NCBI RefSeq assembly: GCF_030411995.1
Contig: NZ_JASNRC010000008.1
Span: 1 to 64,000, forward strand
DNA from: Massilia sp. YIM B02769
Lineage (GTDB): Bacteria; Pseudomonadota; Gammaproteobacteria; Burkholderiales; Burkholderiaceae_D
DNA: 64,000 bases
Direction: 5' to 3'
Part shown: positions 47,498 to 57,029 of the stretch, one piece after another
Numbering within the stretch: the first letter of the stretch is position 1
Layout of the letters: every line of letters starts with the position of its first letter
Notes under the pieces: model-generated
What the model was told of the DNA's origin: nothing
What the model saw: only the letters and a program-made list of their open reading frames with translations
The model's database searches: none
Position numbers and translations under genes: made by a program

Positions 47498-48286
47498 TCA
47501 AAACCAGCTTTCGCGCACCGTGATCACGTCGTCGACCTGCACCGGGTCGCTCGCGCGCGCTTCGATGGTCACCGGGTTGCCGGCCGCGTCGCGCCGGGTG
47601 ATGCGCAGGCGGCTGTCGCTGCCGCGCGGGGTCAGGCCGCCGCCGGCGGAAATCGCCTGCTGCACCGTCATGCCGCGCTCGATGCGGAAGGCGCCGGGCC
47701 GCTGCACCTCGCCGGTGACATAGGCGCGCGGCGCCCGCTCCACGAAAATGATGTCGCCGCCGGCTACCTCGTAGTCCTTGTCGAGTTCGCCCTTGCGCAC
47801 CATGTCGACCACGTCGATGGTTTCGCGCGTGGTCTTGCCGTCGCGCGTGCGCACCAGGCTGATCAGGTCGCCGCCATCGCCGCTGACGCCGCCCGCCATG
47901 GCCAGCAGGTCGAGTACCTTGCGCCGCCCCTCGACCGGATAGCGCCCGGGCCGGTTGACCTGGCCCAGCACCGATACCTGCTGGCTGGCCAGGGTGGTGA
48001 TGATCATGTTCACCTCGGCCTTCTTCAGGTAGCCACCCTTTTCCAGCAGATTGCCGATCTTGCGTTCGGCTGCCGCCACCGACAGGCCGCCGATGCCGAC
48101 CTGCCCCAGCAGCGGGAAGGTGATCGCCCCGCTTTCGCTGACGCGCGTTTCGATCGACAGGTCCGGGCTGCCGTAGACCGACAGGCGCACCACGTCGCCG
48201 GGGCCGAGCAGGACTTCGGCGGCGCAGGCCACGCCGGCGCCCAGCGCCAGCACGGCTGCCGCCATCCAGTGTGCAAGTGGTTTCAT
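47498..48286 (-). CDS. epsE: EpsE polysaccharide export protein (Wza family)
   Basis: 262 residues. Signal peptide MKPLAHWMAAAVLALGAGVACA with a possible non-lipid cleavage; then the polysaccharide-export domain LLGPGDVVRLSVYGSPDLSI and two SLBB-like repeats (VSVLGQVNRPGRYPVEGRR; AYVTGEVQRPGAFRIERG). It forms the outer-membrane and periplasmic export pore. AGGAGGA precedes ATG 48286. The C-terminus VDDVITVRESWF is the typical closing strand. Confidence 0.94.
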   Translation of the reverse strand: MKPLAHWMAAAVLALGAGVACAAEVLLGPGDVVRLSVYGSPDLSIETRVSESGAITFPLLGQVGIGGLSVAAAERKIGNLLEKGGYLKKAEVNMIITTLASQQVSVLGQVNRPGRYPVEGRRKVLDLLAMAGGVSGDGGDLISLVRTRDGKTTRETIDVVDMVRKGELDKDYEVAGGDIIFVERAPRAYVTGEVQRPGAFRIERGMTVQQAISAGGGLTPRGSDSRLRITRRDAAGNPVTIEARASDPVQVDDVITVRESWF

Positions 48287-48320
48287 GGTTCTTCCTCCTG
48301 TTTGCGTAGGCCGGCCGGTG

Positions 48321-49349
48321 TCATTTCAGACCGGCCACGCCGCGGTCGACGGCGGCATGGTCGGGTCCGGCGGCAGCGGACGACTCGATGGCGGGCGACT
48401 CCGTGGCGGGCGACTCCGTAGCGGGCGGCGCGGCGGCGGGTACGCCCGGCGCCGCCATGCTGGCCGGCGCCGCCTTGGGTCCGGCCGCCAATTCCTTGTT
48501 CAGGTATTCGATCTTCGCGTGCTGGCGCAGGCGTTCGACTTCGGCGGCGGCGAGTTCCTTGTTCTTGTTGGTCATCAGGAATTTCTCGATCTGGGGCGCG
48601 GCCACTTCCAGCGGCACCGGCGCATCGCGCACCTCGGCCACGGTCAGCAACATGGCGCGCTCGCCTTCGCGCACGCTGAACAGCTGGTTTTTCGGCATGC
48701 CGAGCAATTTCTGCGACAGTTGCGGATTCAGGTCGGAAGTGCTGCGCGTGACCTGGGCGCGGCCATACTTCACCTTGTGCGCATCGAGCCAGACGGCGAC
48801 CTCTTCCAGCGACTTGGCGCCATCGGCGGCGGCGCGGGTCTCGGGCGTCAGGTCCCTGGCGGCCAGCACCAGCTGGTCCATCTGCAGTTGCTTGCGCTTG
48901 CTGAAGAATTCGGGATGCTTGTTGAAGTATTCCTCGACCTCGGCCGCTGTGGGCCGCGCGATGTTCGCCAGTCGCTTCTGCATGTAGGCCTGGGCCACGA
49001 TGAGCGCGCGCGCCCGCTCGATCGCCTGCACCACCTTCGGATCGCGGTCGAGCTTTTCCTGGGCGGCCGCGCTCGCGAGCAGCTGGCGGTCGATCAAGGC
49101 TTGCAGCAATTGTTTGCTGGCTTCCTGATGGCGCGCCGCCGGCACGCCGGCGCGCTGGATTTCCTCGTTCAGCTGGAGGACGGTGATTTCCTCGCCATTC
49201 ACGCTGGCGAGCGCCTGGCCCGGCCTGGATTCCTTTTCCCGGTCGCCGCAGGCGGCCAGCGTGGCCGCAAGCAGGATGACGCTCGACAGCGCCGCCACAC
49301 GCGTCCGACCTGGGAGCGGATGAACATGGGCCTGATGACAATTCTTCAA
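48321..49349 (-). CDS. epsD: EpsD-family peptidyl-prolyl isomerase lipoprotein (TTG start)
   Basis: 342 residues. The start chosen is TTG 49349, preceded by GAGGAG at 6-7 bases; longer frames lack a binding site and begin with unrelated sequence. Then a basic region, a hydrophobic stretch and the lipobox LAAC (about residue 33). A SurA-like N-terminal helical region (about 50-160) and a parvulin-like domain (about 165-280) follow. The tail, rich in PATESPATES, is low complexity. It probably helps fold EPS envelope proteins. The length is usual for EpsD. Confidence 0.88.
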   Translation of the reverse strand: MKNCHQAHVHPLPGRTRVAALSSVILLAATLAACGDREKESRPGQALASVNGEEITVLQLNEEIQRAGVPAARHQEASKQLLQALIDRQLLASAAAQEKLDRDPKVVQAIERARALIVAQAYMQKRLANIARPTAAEVEEYFNKHPEFFSKRKQLQMDQLVLAARDLTPETRAAADGAKSLEEVAVWLDAHKVKYGRAQVTRSTSDLNPQLSQKLLGMPKNQLFSVREGERAMLLTVAEVRDAPVPLEVAAPQIEKFLMTNKNKELAAAEVERLRQHAKIEYLNKELAAGPKAAPASMAAPGVPAAAPPATESPATESPAIESSAAAGPDHAAVDRGVAGLK

Positions 49350-49408
49350 GATGACTCCTCGTGAATGATGCTTGCAGCGATCCGGAACAGGAAGCGGCAC
49401 GGCGGGAT

Positions 49409-50383
49409 TCAGGCCGCCGCCTCCACCACCTCGGTCTCGAGAAAGGCGGCATACGCGCGACCCAGGCCCTCGCGCAGGGACGTGCTGGCATGCCAGCCCA
49501 GTGCGTGCAGCCTGGCGACGTCGAGCAGCTTGCGCGGCGTGCCGTCGGGGCGCGTGGTGTCGAATACGATGCGCCCCGCGTAACCGACCACCTCGCCCAC
49601 CAGGTGGGCCAGCTCGGCGATGCTGACGTCGACGCCGGCACCCACGTTCAGGTGCGAGTGCATGGCGTCGGTGCTGCTTCGGTACACCTCAGGCGCGAGG
49701 TTCATCACATGGACGCTGGCGGCGGCCATGTCGTCGACGTACAGGAATTCGCGCATCGGCTTGCCGCTGCCCCAGATCACGACCTCGGGCAAGCCGCTCA
49801 CACGGGCCTCGTGGAAGCGCCGGATCATGGCTGGGATGACGTGGCTGTTTTCCGGGTGGTAGTTGTCGCCCGGTCCGTACAAATTGGTGGGCATGACGCT
49901 GCGGTAGTCGGTGCCGTACTGGCGGTTGTAGCTTTCGCACAGCTTGATGCCGGCGATCTTGGCAATCGCGTACGGCTCGTTGGTCGGCTCCAGTGCACCG
50001 CCCATCAGGTAGTCTTCGCGGATCGGCTGCTGCGCCAGGCGCGGGTAGATGCAGGAGGAACCGAGGAACAGCAGCTTCTGCACCCCGGCGCGCCAGGCTT
50101 CGTGCACGACGTTCGTTTCCACCAGCAGGTTGTCGTAGATGAATTCGGCGGGATAGGTATTGTTGGCATGAATGCCGCCGACTTTCGCCGCCGCCAGGTA
50201 GACCTGGTCGATGCGTTCGCTGCGGAAGAAAGCCCGTACCTGGGCCTGGTCGGTGAGTTCGAGTTCGTCGTGGCTGCGCGTGACGAGGTTGCGGTGGCCG
50301 CGCGCGTGCAGGGCGCGCACGATGGCCGAGCCGACCAGGCCGCGGTGGCCGGCAACATAGATGCGGGGTTCCAAGTGATTCAA
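49409..50383 (-). CDS. fcl: GDP-L-fucose synthase (TTG start)
   Basis: Converts GDP-4-keto-6-deoxymannose to GDP-L-fucose with NADPH. 324 residues, family length. [20 protein letters not shown] binds [25 protein letters not shown] and [20 protein letters not shown] contain the catalytic Ser, Tyr and Lys. The TTG at 50383 has AGGAGG 6 bases upstream and starts the protein at the expected place; no ATG is near. The partner enzyme GDP-mannose 4,6-dehydratase (Gmd) is not in the window. It lies between the priming transferase (after a 198-bp gap) and epsD. Confidence 0.92.
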   Translation of the reverse strand: MNHLEPRIYVAGHRGLVGSAIVRALHARGHRNLVTRSHDELELTDQAQVRAFFRSERIDQVYLAAAKVGGIHANNTYPAEFIYDNLLVETNVVHEAWRAGVQKLLFLGSSCIYPRLAQQPIREDYLMGGALEPTNEPYAIAKIAGIKLCESYNRQYGTDYRSVMPTNLYGPGDNYHPENSHVIPAMIRRFHEARVSGLPEVVIWGSGKPMREFLYVDDMAAASVHVMNLAPEVYRSSTDAMHSHLNVGAGVDVSIAELAHLVGEVVGYAGRIVFDTTRPDGTPRKLLDVARLHALGWHASTSLREGLGRAYAAFLETEVVEAAA

Positions 50384-50581
50384 GCTGCCCTCCTGGTGGA
50401 ATGGAAACGGGTGCAAGAAATGCGAAGCAGCAAGCTCATCCGCAGACGTGTACGGTTGGGCACAATACCGTTGCAAGCCTACCTGTCGAACGCAGCGCAA
50501 TCCTTGACACGGATCGAAGCGCGCAGGGGCCGTAGAGCGAACTACCAACCCTTCCTGAGTGTCGCGCTGCTGCGTTTCGTC

Positions 50582-51964
50582 TTAGTACGCGTTCTCACGC
50601 GTCAAAACGACCTTCACTGTCTTTAAAATGATCCACAGGTCCAGCCACAGGGACCAGTTGCGCAGGTAGTCGAGATCGTGCTGGATGCGCGCTTCCATCT
50701 TGTCGAGCGTGGCGGTTTCGCCGCGCAGGCCGTTCACCTGGGCCCAGCCGGTGATGCCCGGTTTCACCTTGTGGCGCAGCATGTAGCCCTTGATCAGTTT
50801 CCTGTACTGCTCGTTGTGGGCGACGGCATGTGGCCGCGGCCCGACGATGCTCATGCGACCTTGCAGCACGTTGACGAATTGCGGCAGTTCGTCGAGCGAG
50901 GTACGGCGCAGGAAGCGGCCGATCGGCGTGACCCGGCCGTCGTTGCGGCGCGCCTGGGCCACGTCCTTGCCGTCGTCGAGCGTGGTCATCGAGCGGAACT
51001 TGTAGACCCAGATTTCCTCGCCATACAATCCGTAGCGGCGCTGCTTGAAAATCACCGGCCCGGGCGACGTCCACTTCACGGCAATCGCCACCACCAGCAT
51101 CAGCGGCGCCAGGCCGACCAGGATCAGGCTGGCCAGCACCAGGTCGCTGATGCGCTTGACCAGGCTGTTCAGGCCCATGAAGGGAGTTTCGCGGATGGCG
51201 ATCACCGGCATGCCACCGACGTTGTCGAAGCGGGCCTGCATCAGGTCGAACACGTAGACGTCGGGCAAAAAATACACCGAGGCCGTGGTGTCCTGGAGTT
51301 CGTCGATCAGGCGCCGGATGCGCGGCTGGGCCGAGACCGGCTGGCTGATGAAGATCAGCTTGATGTTATGCAGGCGCACGTACTGGCTCAGCTCGGACAT
51401 CTTGCCCAGCATCGGATGGCGCAGCGTGGGTGGATGGCGCTCGCCGGCACGGTCGTCGAAGAAGCCGTGCACCTGCATGAACAGATTCGGGTGGCGGTCG
51501 CAGATGGCGGCGAATTTCAGGCCGACTTCGTTGGCCCCGACCACCACCACCGAACGCACTTCGCGGCTGCGGCTGGGGCGGCCGGCCGCGAGCCGGACCG
51601 CGATGTGGCAGACCAGCAGGGTGCTGGGCGCGGCGATGGCCCAGGCCAGCAGCACGCGCTGATCGTAATAATATTTCAGGCCGCTGGCCGAGCCAAGGAA
51701 GTACAGCACGCCGATGGTCAGGCACCAGCCGAACACGGTGTCGCGCGCATACGCCAGCATGCGCCCGCTGCGCCAGGTGCGGTAGGGGTCGACATGCTGG
51801 TAGACGGCCGAGGAAATGAAAAAGGCCAGGATCATCAGCACCAGCAGATAGCCGGAAAAGGGTTCGTGGAAGGCCATCGACGACACGTACAGCGACCCCA
51901 TGATGATCAGGGGATCAAGCACGCGCTGGAAAAACGAAATGATCGGAATGTCGTTGACCGTCAT
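50582..51964 (-). CDS. epsB: Undecaprenyl-phosphate sugar phosphotransferase (EpsB/WcaJ type)
   Basis: Starts the lipid-linked repeat by moving a hexose-1-phosphate to undecaprenyl phosphate. 460 residues: four to five membrane segments (about 20-125), a CoA-binding-like domain (about 140-255; VVVVGANEVGLKFAAICDRH), one membrane segment (about 270-300), and the C-terminal catalytic domain with SPGPVIFKQRRYGL, KFRSM and GPRPHAVAHNE. The layout is that of WcaJ/EpsB proteins. The usual first sugar is glucose or galactose. It follows epsL by 10 bases. Confidence 0.93.
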   Translation of the reverse strand: MTVNDIPIISFFQRVLDPLIIMGSLYVSSMAFHEPFSGYLLVLMILAFFISSAVYQHVDPYRTWRSGRMLAYARDTVFGWCLTIGVLYFLGSASGLKYYYDQRVLLAWAIAAPSTLLVCHIAVRLAAGRPSRSREVRSVVVVGANEVGLKFAAICDRHPNLFMQVHGFFDDRAGERHPPTLRHPMLGKMSELSQYVRLHNIKLIFISQPVSAQPRIRRLIDELQDTTASVYFLPDVYVFDLMQARFDNVGGMPVIAIRETPFMGLNSLVKRISDLVLASLILVGLAPLMLVVAIAVKWTSPGPVIFKQRRYGLYGEEIWVYKFRSMTTLDDGKDVAQARRNDGRVTPIGRFLRRTSLDELPQFVNVLQGRMSIVGPRPHAVAHNEQYRKLIKGYMLRHKVKPGITGWAQVNGLRGETATLDKMEARIQHDLDYLRNWSLWLDLWIILKTVKVVLTRENAY

Positions 51965-51974
51965 TGCATGGTCT

Positions 51975-53171
51975 TCAGAACTGTCCGCTGGCGTTGATGG
52001 CGAAGCCGTTCGACTTGAATTTGCCGATGCCCAGCAACTGCGAACCGCTGCGGGCCTGGTGGAAATATGCCGCCGACAGCGAGATGCTCTGCCGCGGCGC
52101 CCAGGTTGCCTTCAGGCTGGCGGTCCGCAGCGAGTCCTCGAGTCCGCCAGGCACGGGAAGCGTCACGCGCGGGCTGTAGTCGCGCTGCTCGTAGGCGAGG
52201 TCGGCCTCGACGCGCAGCTTGGCCCTGGCATCCCAGGTCAGGCCGGCGCTGGCGCCCTTGTTCAGGGTATAGCTGACGACTGTGCTTTCGATCGGCGCGA
52301 AGTCGCGCCACAGCGAGGCGCGGTAATGCAGCTTCCCGCTCCGGTCGTGCAGCAGCGTGACCCGGCCGTTGACGCCGCTCGTGCGTCCGCTGCCGAACGA
52401 AGGCTGCTTGCGGCGCGCATAGCCGGCCAGCGCCTGCAGCGTGGTGGCGCCGCTGGCCTTCCAGTCGACGCGGGCCTTGAGTTCGTCCTGGGTGAAGTCG
52501 TCGGTGAGCAGGCTGGCGGAAAACGGGCGCCGGTTCGGGTAGCTGCCCTCGATGCGGCGCAGCACCAGGCCGACCGCGCTGCCGCTGCGCGCCAGGTAGC
52601 GCCCTTCCACCTCGACCACGTCTTCGGTGCGGTCGTTGAAGGCCTGGGCCGCCAGTTCGTAGTCGTACTTGTCGCGCGAAACGGCCGCATGTGCTTCCCA
52701 GCGCGGGTGCAATTTCCAGCCGCCCTCGAAAAAACCGCGCCGCTGCTTGCGCAGGTTGCGCTGGTCGCTGCGGAAGTCGGTGTAGGGCGCCAGCGTTTGC
52801 GCGTAGACGACGCCCAGCTCGCCTTCGAAACGGTTGCCGAGTTGCCAGTACCAGGTGCCCTGGACATCGCGCCCGTCGTAGTCGAGCTGGCGGAAGTGGT
52901 CGAACTTGACCTTCGACAGCTTGGCGTGGGCCACCAGGCGCTGGCGGCTGATCGTGCGGTCGTAGACGGCGCCGGCTTCCAGCGTGCGCCAGGAATCGGA
53001 GCGCTGGTTATCGAAGGCCGGCGCGTCGCCGGGAATGCGCAGCAAATTGTCGTCGTAGGCCCAGCCGATGCGGCCGTACAGGTCGAGCCCGGTGCCGGGA
53101 ACGGCGAGCGCGGGACCGCAAGCGAGTGCCCCGGCCAGTAGCATGGGCGGGCGCAGGCAAAATCGCGACAT
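51975..53171 (-). CDS. epsL: EpsL-type outer-membrane beta-barrel protein
   Basis: 398 residues. Signal peptide MSRFCLRPPMLLAGALACGPALA, then about 360 residues of alternating strands (LDLYGRIGWAYDDNLLRIPG, VVYAQTLAPYTDFRSDQRNL, ...) ending in a C-terminal Phe (NASGQF), the outer-membrane barrel signal. It matches EpsL, a barrel found at the head of exosortase-B EPS loci, which probably serves as or assists the outer-membrane exit. It is the first gene of the region; the 227-bp gap upstream (53172-53398) must hold the main promoter, but I could not identify it. Confidence 0.88.
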   Translation of the reverse strand: MSRFCLRPPMLLAGALACGPALAVPGTGLDLYGRIGWAYDDNLLRIPGDAPAFDNQRSDSWRTLEAGAVYDRTISRQRLVAHAKLSKVKFDHFRQLDYDGRDVQGTWYWQLGNRFEGELGVVYAQTLAPYTDFRSDQRNLRKQRRGFFEGGWKLHPRWEAHAAVSRDKYDYELAAQAFNDRTEDVVEVEGRYLARSGSAVGLVLRRIEGSYPNRRPFSASLLTDDFTQDELKARVDWKASGATTLQALAGYARRKQPSFGSGRTSGVNGRVTLLHDRSGKLHYRASLWRDFAPIESTVVSYTLNKGASAGLTWDARAKLRVEADLAYEQRDYSPRVTLPVPGGLEDSLRTASLKATWAPRQSISLSAAYFHQARSGSQLLGIGKFKSNGFAINASGQF

Positions 53172-53398
53172 GGTGTTCGTCTGGTGAAAGCGCTGCGTCG
53201 GGCGGAGAACCGGCGTAGGCTTCCAGCGGCACGAGAGACGAAGCCGGCAGACGGGCGCAACGGTTCCGGCGCGGACCGGGGCAGCGGCGATCCGAAACGC
53301 CAAAGCCGATACTGACGAAAACCCCGGAATCCGATCTGTGCTGGATCAACGCGACCGGGGTTGCGCGCTAGCGGCCCCGGTTGCGTGGAAGGGAGGAA

Positions 53399-55324
53399 TC
53401 AGGCGTCGCCGCGGGCGCGCGCTTCGATCTGTTCCCAGCGCTCCAGCGCTTCCATCAACTGTTCGTCGATCTCGCTGTAGCGGGCATTGATGCGGCGTGC
53501 ATCGGCCGGATTGGTTTTATAGAAGTCCGGCGCGTTCAGCTGGGCCGTGATGAGGGCCTGCTCGTCTTCGAGCGAAGCGATCAGCTTGGGCAGCTCTTCC
53601 AGCTCGCGCTGCTCCTTGTAGCTCAGCTTCACTTTCTTGGCAGACGAGGCCGTGGCGGCGGGCGCCTCGGCCACCGGCGCCGGCGCGGCTTTCGGCGCCG
53701 CCGGGGCCGGGGTGGCCGCCTTCGGTTCGATTGCCTTGACGCGCTCCCAGTCGCTGTAGCCGCCGACGTATTCGCGCCACTGGCCCTGCCCTTCGGCCAC
53801 GATCACCTGGGTCACGACGTTGTCGAGGAAGGTGCGGTCGTGGCTGACCAGGAACACGGTGCCGGTGTACTCTTCCAGCAATTCTTCCAGCAATTCCAGG
53901 GTCTCGATGTCGAGGTCGTTGGTCGGTTCGTCCAGCACCAGGCAATTGGCCGGCTTGGCGAACAGGCGCGCCAGCAGCAGGCGGTTGCGCTCGCCGCCGG
54001 AGAGCGACTTCACCGGCGAACGCGAACGCTCGGGTGCGAACAGGAAATCGTTCAGGTAAGTCATGACGTGCTTGCGCTGGCCATTGACTTCGACCCAGTC
54101 GCTGCCCGGCGAAATCGTATCGGCCAGGCTGGCTTCCTCGTTCAGCTGGCTGCGCATCTGGTCGAAGTAGGCCACGTTCAGCTTGGTGCCCAGGCGCGTG
54201 GTGCCGCTGTCGGCGCTTTCCTCACCGAGGATCATCTTCAGCAGCGTGGTCTTGCCGGCGCCGTTCGGGCCGATCAGGCCGACCTTGTCGCCGCGCAGGA
54301 TGGTGCCGGTGAAGTTCGACACGATGACTTTCTCACCGTAGGACTTGGAGATGTTTTCCAGTTCCGCCACGATCTTGCCCGAACGTTCGCCGGTGCCGAC
54401 GTCGAGCTTGATCTGGCCTTGTTGCTCGCGCCGTGCCGAGCGCTGCAGGCGCAGGGCTTCCAGGCGGCGTACGCGGCCTTCGTCGCGGGTGCGGCGTGCC
54501 TGCACGCCCTTGCGGATCCACACTTCTTCCTGGGCCAGGAATTTATCGAACTTGGCGTTTTCCACTTCCTCGTTCGCCAGCAGTTCGCGCTTGCGTTCCT
54601 GGTAAGTGGAGAAATTGCCTGGGAACGAAAGCAGACGGCCGCGGTCGAGCTCGATGATGCGCGTGGCGACGTTGTCGAGGAAGCTGCGGTCGTGGGTAAT
54701 GAACAGGACGGAACCGCGGAATTCGCGCAGCAAGCCTTCCAGCCACATGATGGACTTGAAGTCGAGGTGGTTGGTCGGTTCGTCGAGAAGCAGCACGTCC
54801 GGCGCCGAGACCAGGGCGACGGCCAGCGCCACGCGCTTTTGCATCCCGCCCGAGAGCGTACCCATCTTCGCTTCGCGCGCCAGGCCCAGGCGGTCGAGGG
54901 TGGTGTCGACCTTGTTGCCGAGGTTCCAGCCGTCGGTGGCGTCGAGTTTCACCTGGATCACATGCATGCGCTCCATCAGCGCCTCGTCGTTGCCCTGGCC
55001 GAACTGGCCGGTCAGCGCTTCGTATTCGGCCAGCATGCCCTGCAGTTCGCCCATGCCGGCGGCCACGGCGTCGAAGACGGTGGATTCGGGATCGAAAACA
55101 GGTTCCTGTTCAACATAAGCGATTTTCAAGCCTTGCTGCATGACCAGCAGGCCATCGTCGAGCTTGAAGCGGCCAGCGATGGTTTTCAGCAGCGACGACT
55201 TGCCGGTGCCGTTGCGGCCGATCAGGCCGACGCGCTCGCCGGTTTCGAGAGAAAAATCCGCGTGGTCGAGCAGTGCGACGTGGCCGAATGCCAATTGCGC
55301 GGACGTGAGGGAAATAACAGCCAT
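53399..55324 (-). CDS. uup: ABC-F family ATPase, Uup type
   Basis: 641 residues, two ATP-binding cassettes on one chain without membrane parts. The first has GRNGTGKSSLL and LSGGMQKRVALAVALV; the second has GPNGAGKTTLLK and LSGGERNRLLLARLF. The C-terminal coiled coil (about 555-641; KLSYKEQRELEELPKLIASL) is typical of Uup. ABC-F proteins act on ribosomes, and Uup reduces transposon precise excision. A low-complexity Ala/Pro linker lies at about 525-550. The start at 55324 is chosen for MAVISLTSAQLAFG; a GTG 18 bases upstream is possible. Confidence 0.95.
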   Translation of the reverse strand: MAVISLTSAQLAFGHVALLDHADFSLETGERVGLIGRNGTGKSSLLKTIAGRFKLDDGLLVMQQGLKIAYVEQEPVFDPESTVFDAVAAGMGELQGMLAEYEALTGQFGQGNDEALMERMHVIQVKLDATDGWNLGNKVDTTLDRLGLAREAKMGTLSGGMQKRVALAVALVSAPDVLLLDEPTNHLDFKSIMWLEGLLREFRGSVLFITHDRSFLDNVATRIIELDRGRLLSFPGNFSTYQERKRELLANEEVENAKFDKFLAQEEVWIRKGVQARRTRDEGRVRRLEALRLQRSARREQQGQIKLDVGTGERSGKIVAELENISKSYGEKVIVSNFTGTILRGDKVGLIGPNGAGKTTLLKMILGEESADSGTTRLGTKLNVAYFDQMRSQLNEEASLADTISPGSDWVEVNGQRKHVMTYLNDFLFAPERSRSPVKSLSGGERNRLLLARLFAKPANCLVLDEPTNDLDIETLELLEELLEEYTGTVFLVSHDRTFLDNVVTQVIVAEGQGQWREYVGGYSDWERVKAIEPKAATPAPAAPKAAPAPVAEAPAATASSAKKVKLSYKEQRELEELPKLIASLEDEQALITAQLNAPDFYKTNPADARRINARYSEIDEQLMEALERWEQIEARARGDA

Positions 55325-55445
55325 AATCTGTGTGCAAGCCACCTGACGCGCCTCAAAGAAGCGCGATGTAGCGGAATAAATTGAGAGAAGCGGACATTGT
55401 ACCGATTACAGTGCCCTCACTTCCAAACAATCCGCTTTCCTCGGC

Positions 55446-55451
55446 TATAAT
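55446..55451 (+). promoter_or_regulatory. Candidate -10 of the tRNA-Arg gene
   Basis: TATAAT at 55446-55451, about 97 bases before the tRNA. The best -35 candidate (TTCCAA at 55421) has a rather long 19-bp spacer. The region also lies upstream of the divergent uup gene, so this strand assignment is tentative. Confidence 0.4.
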
Positions 55452-55547
55452 TGCACTCGGTTCACGATACCGGCCTGCCCTGCAGGGCCCGCTCGCCGAA
55501 CCGCAGGCCTGTCCTGCTTTCGTGGCGCACCTGGCGTCACGCGCGTC

Positions 55548-55622
55548 CTCCCCGTAGCACAATGGATAGTGCACATGCCTCCTAAGCGTGGGATACTGGT
55601 TCGATTCCAGTCGGGGGGACCA
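55548..55622 (+). tRNA. tRNA-Arg(CCT)
   Basis: 75 nt including an encoded CCA. Acceptor stem CTCCCCG with CGGGGGG (one G-U pair), D arm GCAC/GTGC, anticodon stem CATGC/GCGTG with loop CTCCTAA giving anticodon CCT, T arm ACTGG-TTCGATT-CCAGT, discriminator A. All arms pair. It reads AGG arginine codons. Nothing integrated is seen at its 3' end; the sequence to 55788 is ordinary and shows no att-like repeat. Confidence 0.95.
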
Positions 55623-55788
55623 AATCTCCAAAAAAATTCCCTTGCTATTCAAAGGCTTGGACCAAGCCTGACCTGCTTCCTGTGGTACGAGGCGATACAG
55701 GCGCAGAAACGGGCGCGACGATGCAGACCATTGCCGGCTCTGGCAATGAATCGACGCCACACCGGCGCGCCGTGATGCGTACACCCAG

Positions 55789-56922
55789 CTAGTCCAGGCC
55801 GATACGCAGCACGGTGCCCCCTGCTGCAAACTGGCCGCCGGGGATGGGTCCCGGTACCACGCCGTTGTTCGTCACATAGGCCGCACCGTCCTTTCCTATC
55901 GCCAGGCCGCCGGGGTAGAACAGCTGGTCATGGAGCACCGTCCGGCTCCCGTCGGGATTCAAGCGCACCAGGCGGCCAGGCGGCCTCAGCGGAGGAGAGC
56001 CGAAGGACGGGCCGTTGCCGATTTCCAGCACATACAAGCGGTGCCAGTCGTCAAAAGCAAGCGCGACAATGTTGGTAAAGCCGCGCGCATACGTTTCCAA
56101 CAGGCTGCCGTCCGGCGCCACCCGATACACGTTGGCGCCGCCGGCCGGGAAGGGAAAGCCGGTCAGTTCGCCAACGTAGAGCCAGCCGTCCTTGCCGTCG
56201 ACGACCGTGGTCGGCACCGATTGCATGGGAATGGTCGCGCCGGGCGGCAGCGACAGGGGCGGCGGCGCCGGGACCATCCGCGCGGGGAAAGCGGCCAGGG
56301 TGGTGATCGTGCGATCGGCCGCGATGCTGAAAATCGCGTTGGCGCCGGCATCGGCAACGACGGTCCGGCCGGGGACCATGGCGACACCGTTCGGGTTGCT
56401 ATCCGCGCCGCCGGGCACCGGATTGTGGATGAACTCGTAGGTGGCGATATCCGCCACTGATAGGAGCCTGCCATCTATTCTTACCTGCAGCACTTTGCCG
56501 AGAAGCCAGGCTTTGCGGCCGACACCCTCCCGTGCCGGTGCTTCCGCGCCGAATCCCATCACGACGCTGGCGCGTCCGTCACGGGAAAACGCGATATGTT
56601 GCGGCCCGGTCCCGCCAAAGCCATCCGGTTGCGCGGCCAGCGACGGCAGCCCCCTGACGATGCGCTTGGGCGGCAACTTTCCTCGCGGATCGACGCGGGT
56701 GATGGCCCCCGTTTCGCCATAACATGCGGTCCGCTGGTCGGCCAGCACGAGACAGCGTCCGTTTCCGCCACTGCCGGCCTCGGTGACATACAGTTGACCA
56801 TTCGGTGCAAATGCCAGGCCACGCGGGTTATTCAGTCCTGTGGCGATGACCTCGACCTGCGGCGCCGCGTGCAGGGCGGATGTGGCCAGCAGGGCAGCAA
56901 GCATGAAGGAAAGGCGTGCCAT
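55789..56922 (-). CDS. ScyD/ScyE-family beta-propeller protein
   Basis: 377 residues. Signal peptide MARLSFMLAALLATSALHAA, then repeated NHL-like blades such as LNNPRGLAFAPNGQLYVTEA, VPTTVVDGKDGWLYVGELTG and YPGGLAIGKDGAAYVTNNGV. This matches the exported ScyD/ScyE proteins named after scytonemin loci, but in heterotrophs the role is unknown. It does not sit near a scytonemin pathway here and has no operon partner. Likely periplasmic or secreted. Confidence 0.87.
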   Translation of the reverse strand: MARLSFMLAALLATSALHAAPQVEVIATGLNNPRGLAFAPNGQLYVTEAGSGGNGRCLVLADQRTACYGETGAITRVDPRGKLPPKRIVRGLPSLAAQPDGFGGTGPQHIAFSRDGRASVVMGFGAEAPAREGVGRKAWLLGKVLQVRIDGRLLSVADIATYEFIHNPVPGGADSNPNGVAMVPGRTVVADAGANAIFSIAADRTITTLAAFPARMVPAPPPLSLPPGATIPMQSVPTTVVDGKDGWLYVGELTGFPFPAGGANVYRVAPDGSLLETYARGFTNIVALAFDDWHRLYVLEIGNGPSFGSPPLRPPGRLVRLNPDGSRTVLHDQLFYPGGLAIGKDGAAYVTNNGVVPGPIPGGQFAAGGTVLRIGLD

Positions 56923-57029
56923 GAGAAGCTCTTGGTGAGTTGCGTGCGGAGACCAGCATACTGTTCATGTCACGGAAAACCATGGCGGATGGGTAGTGTT
57001 TGATACCGATCAATGATTGTTCTCCTGCG

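Noticed and set aside
24153..53171. EPS region as a horizontally acquired island
   Set aside because: Base composition and codon use look like the flanks by eye, and there are no mobile-element genes or tRNA-linked repeats at its ends; a quantitative test was not possible.
53345..53398. Terminator after uup
   Set aside because: A weak inverted repeat (ACCGGGG/CCCCGGT) exists, but no T run follows on the minus strand, so it is not called.
55548..55788. Possible integration site at the 3' end of tRNA-Arg
   Set aside because: No repeat of the tRNA 3' end was noticed downstream, and no integrase or phage gene is present in the window.
55789..56922. Annotation of the propeller protein as sorbosone dehydrogenase
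   Set aside because: The blades and length fit ScyD/ScyE better, and no sorbosone-dehydrogenase-specific residues could be identified.
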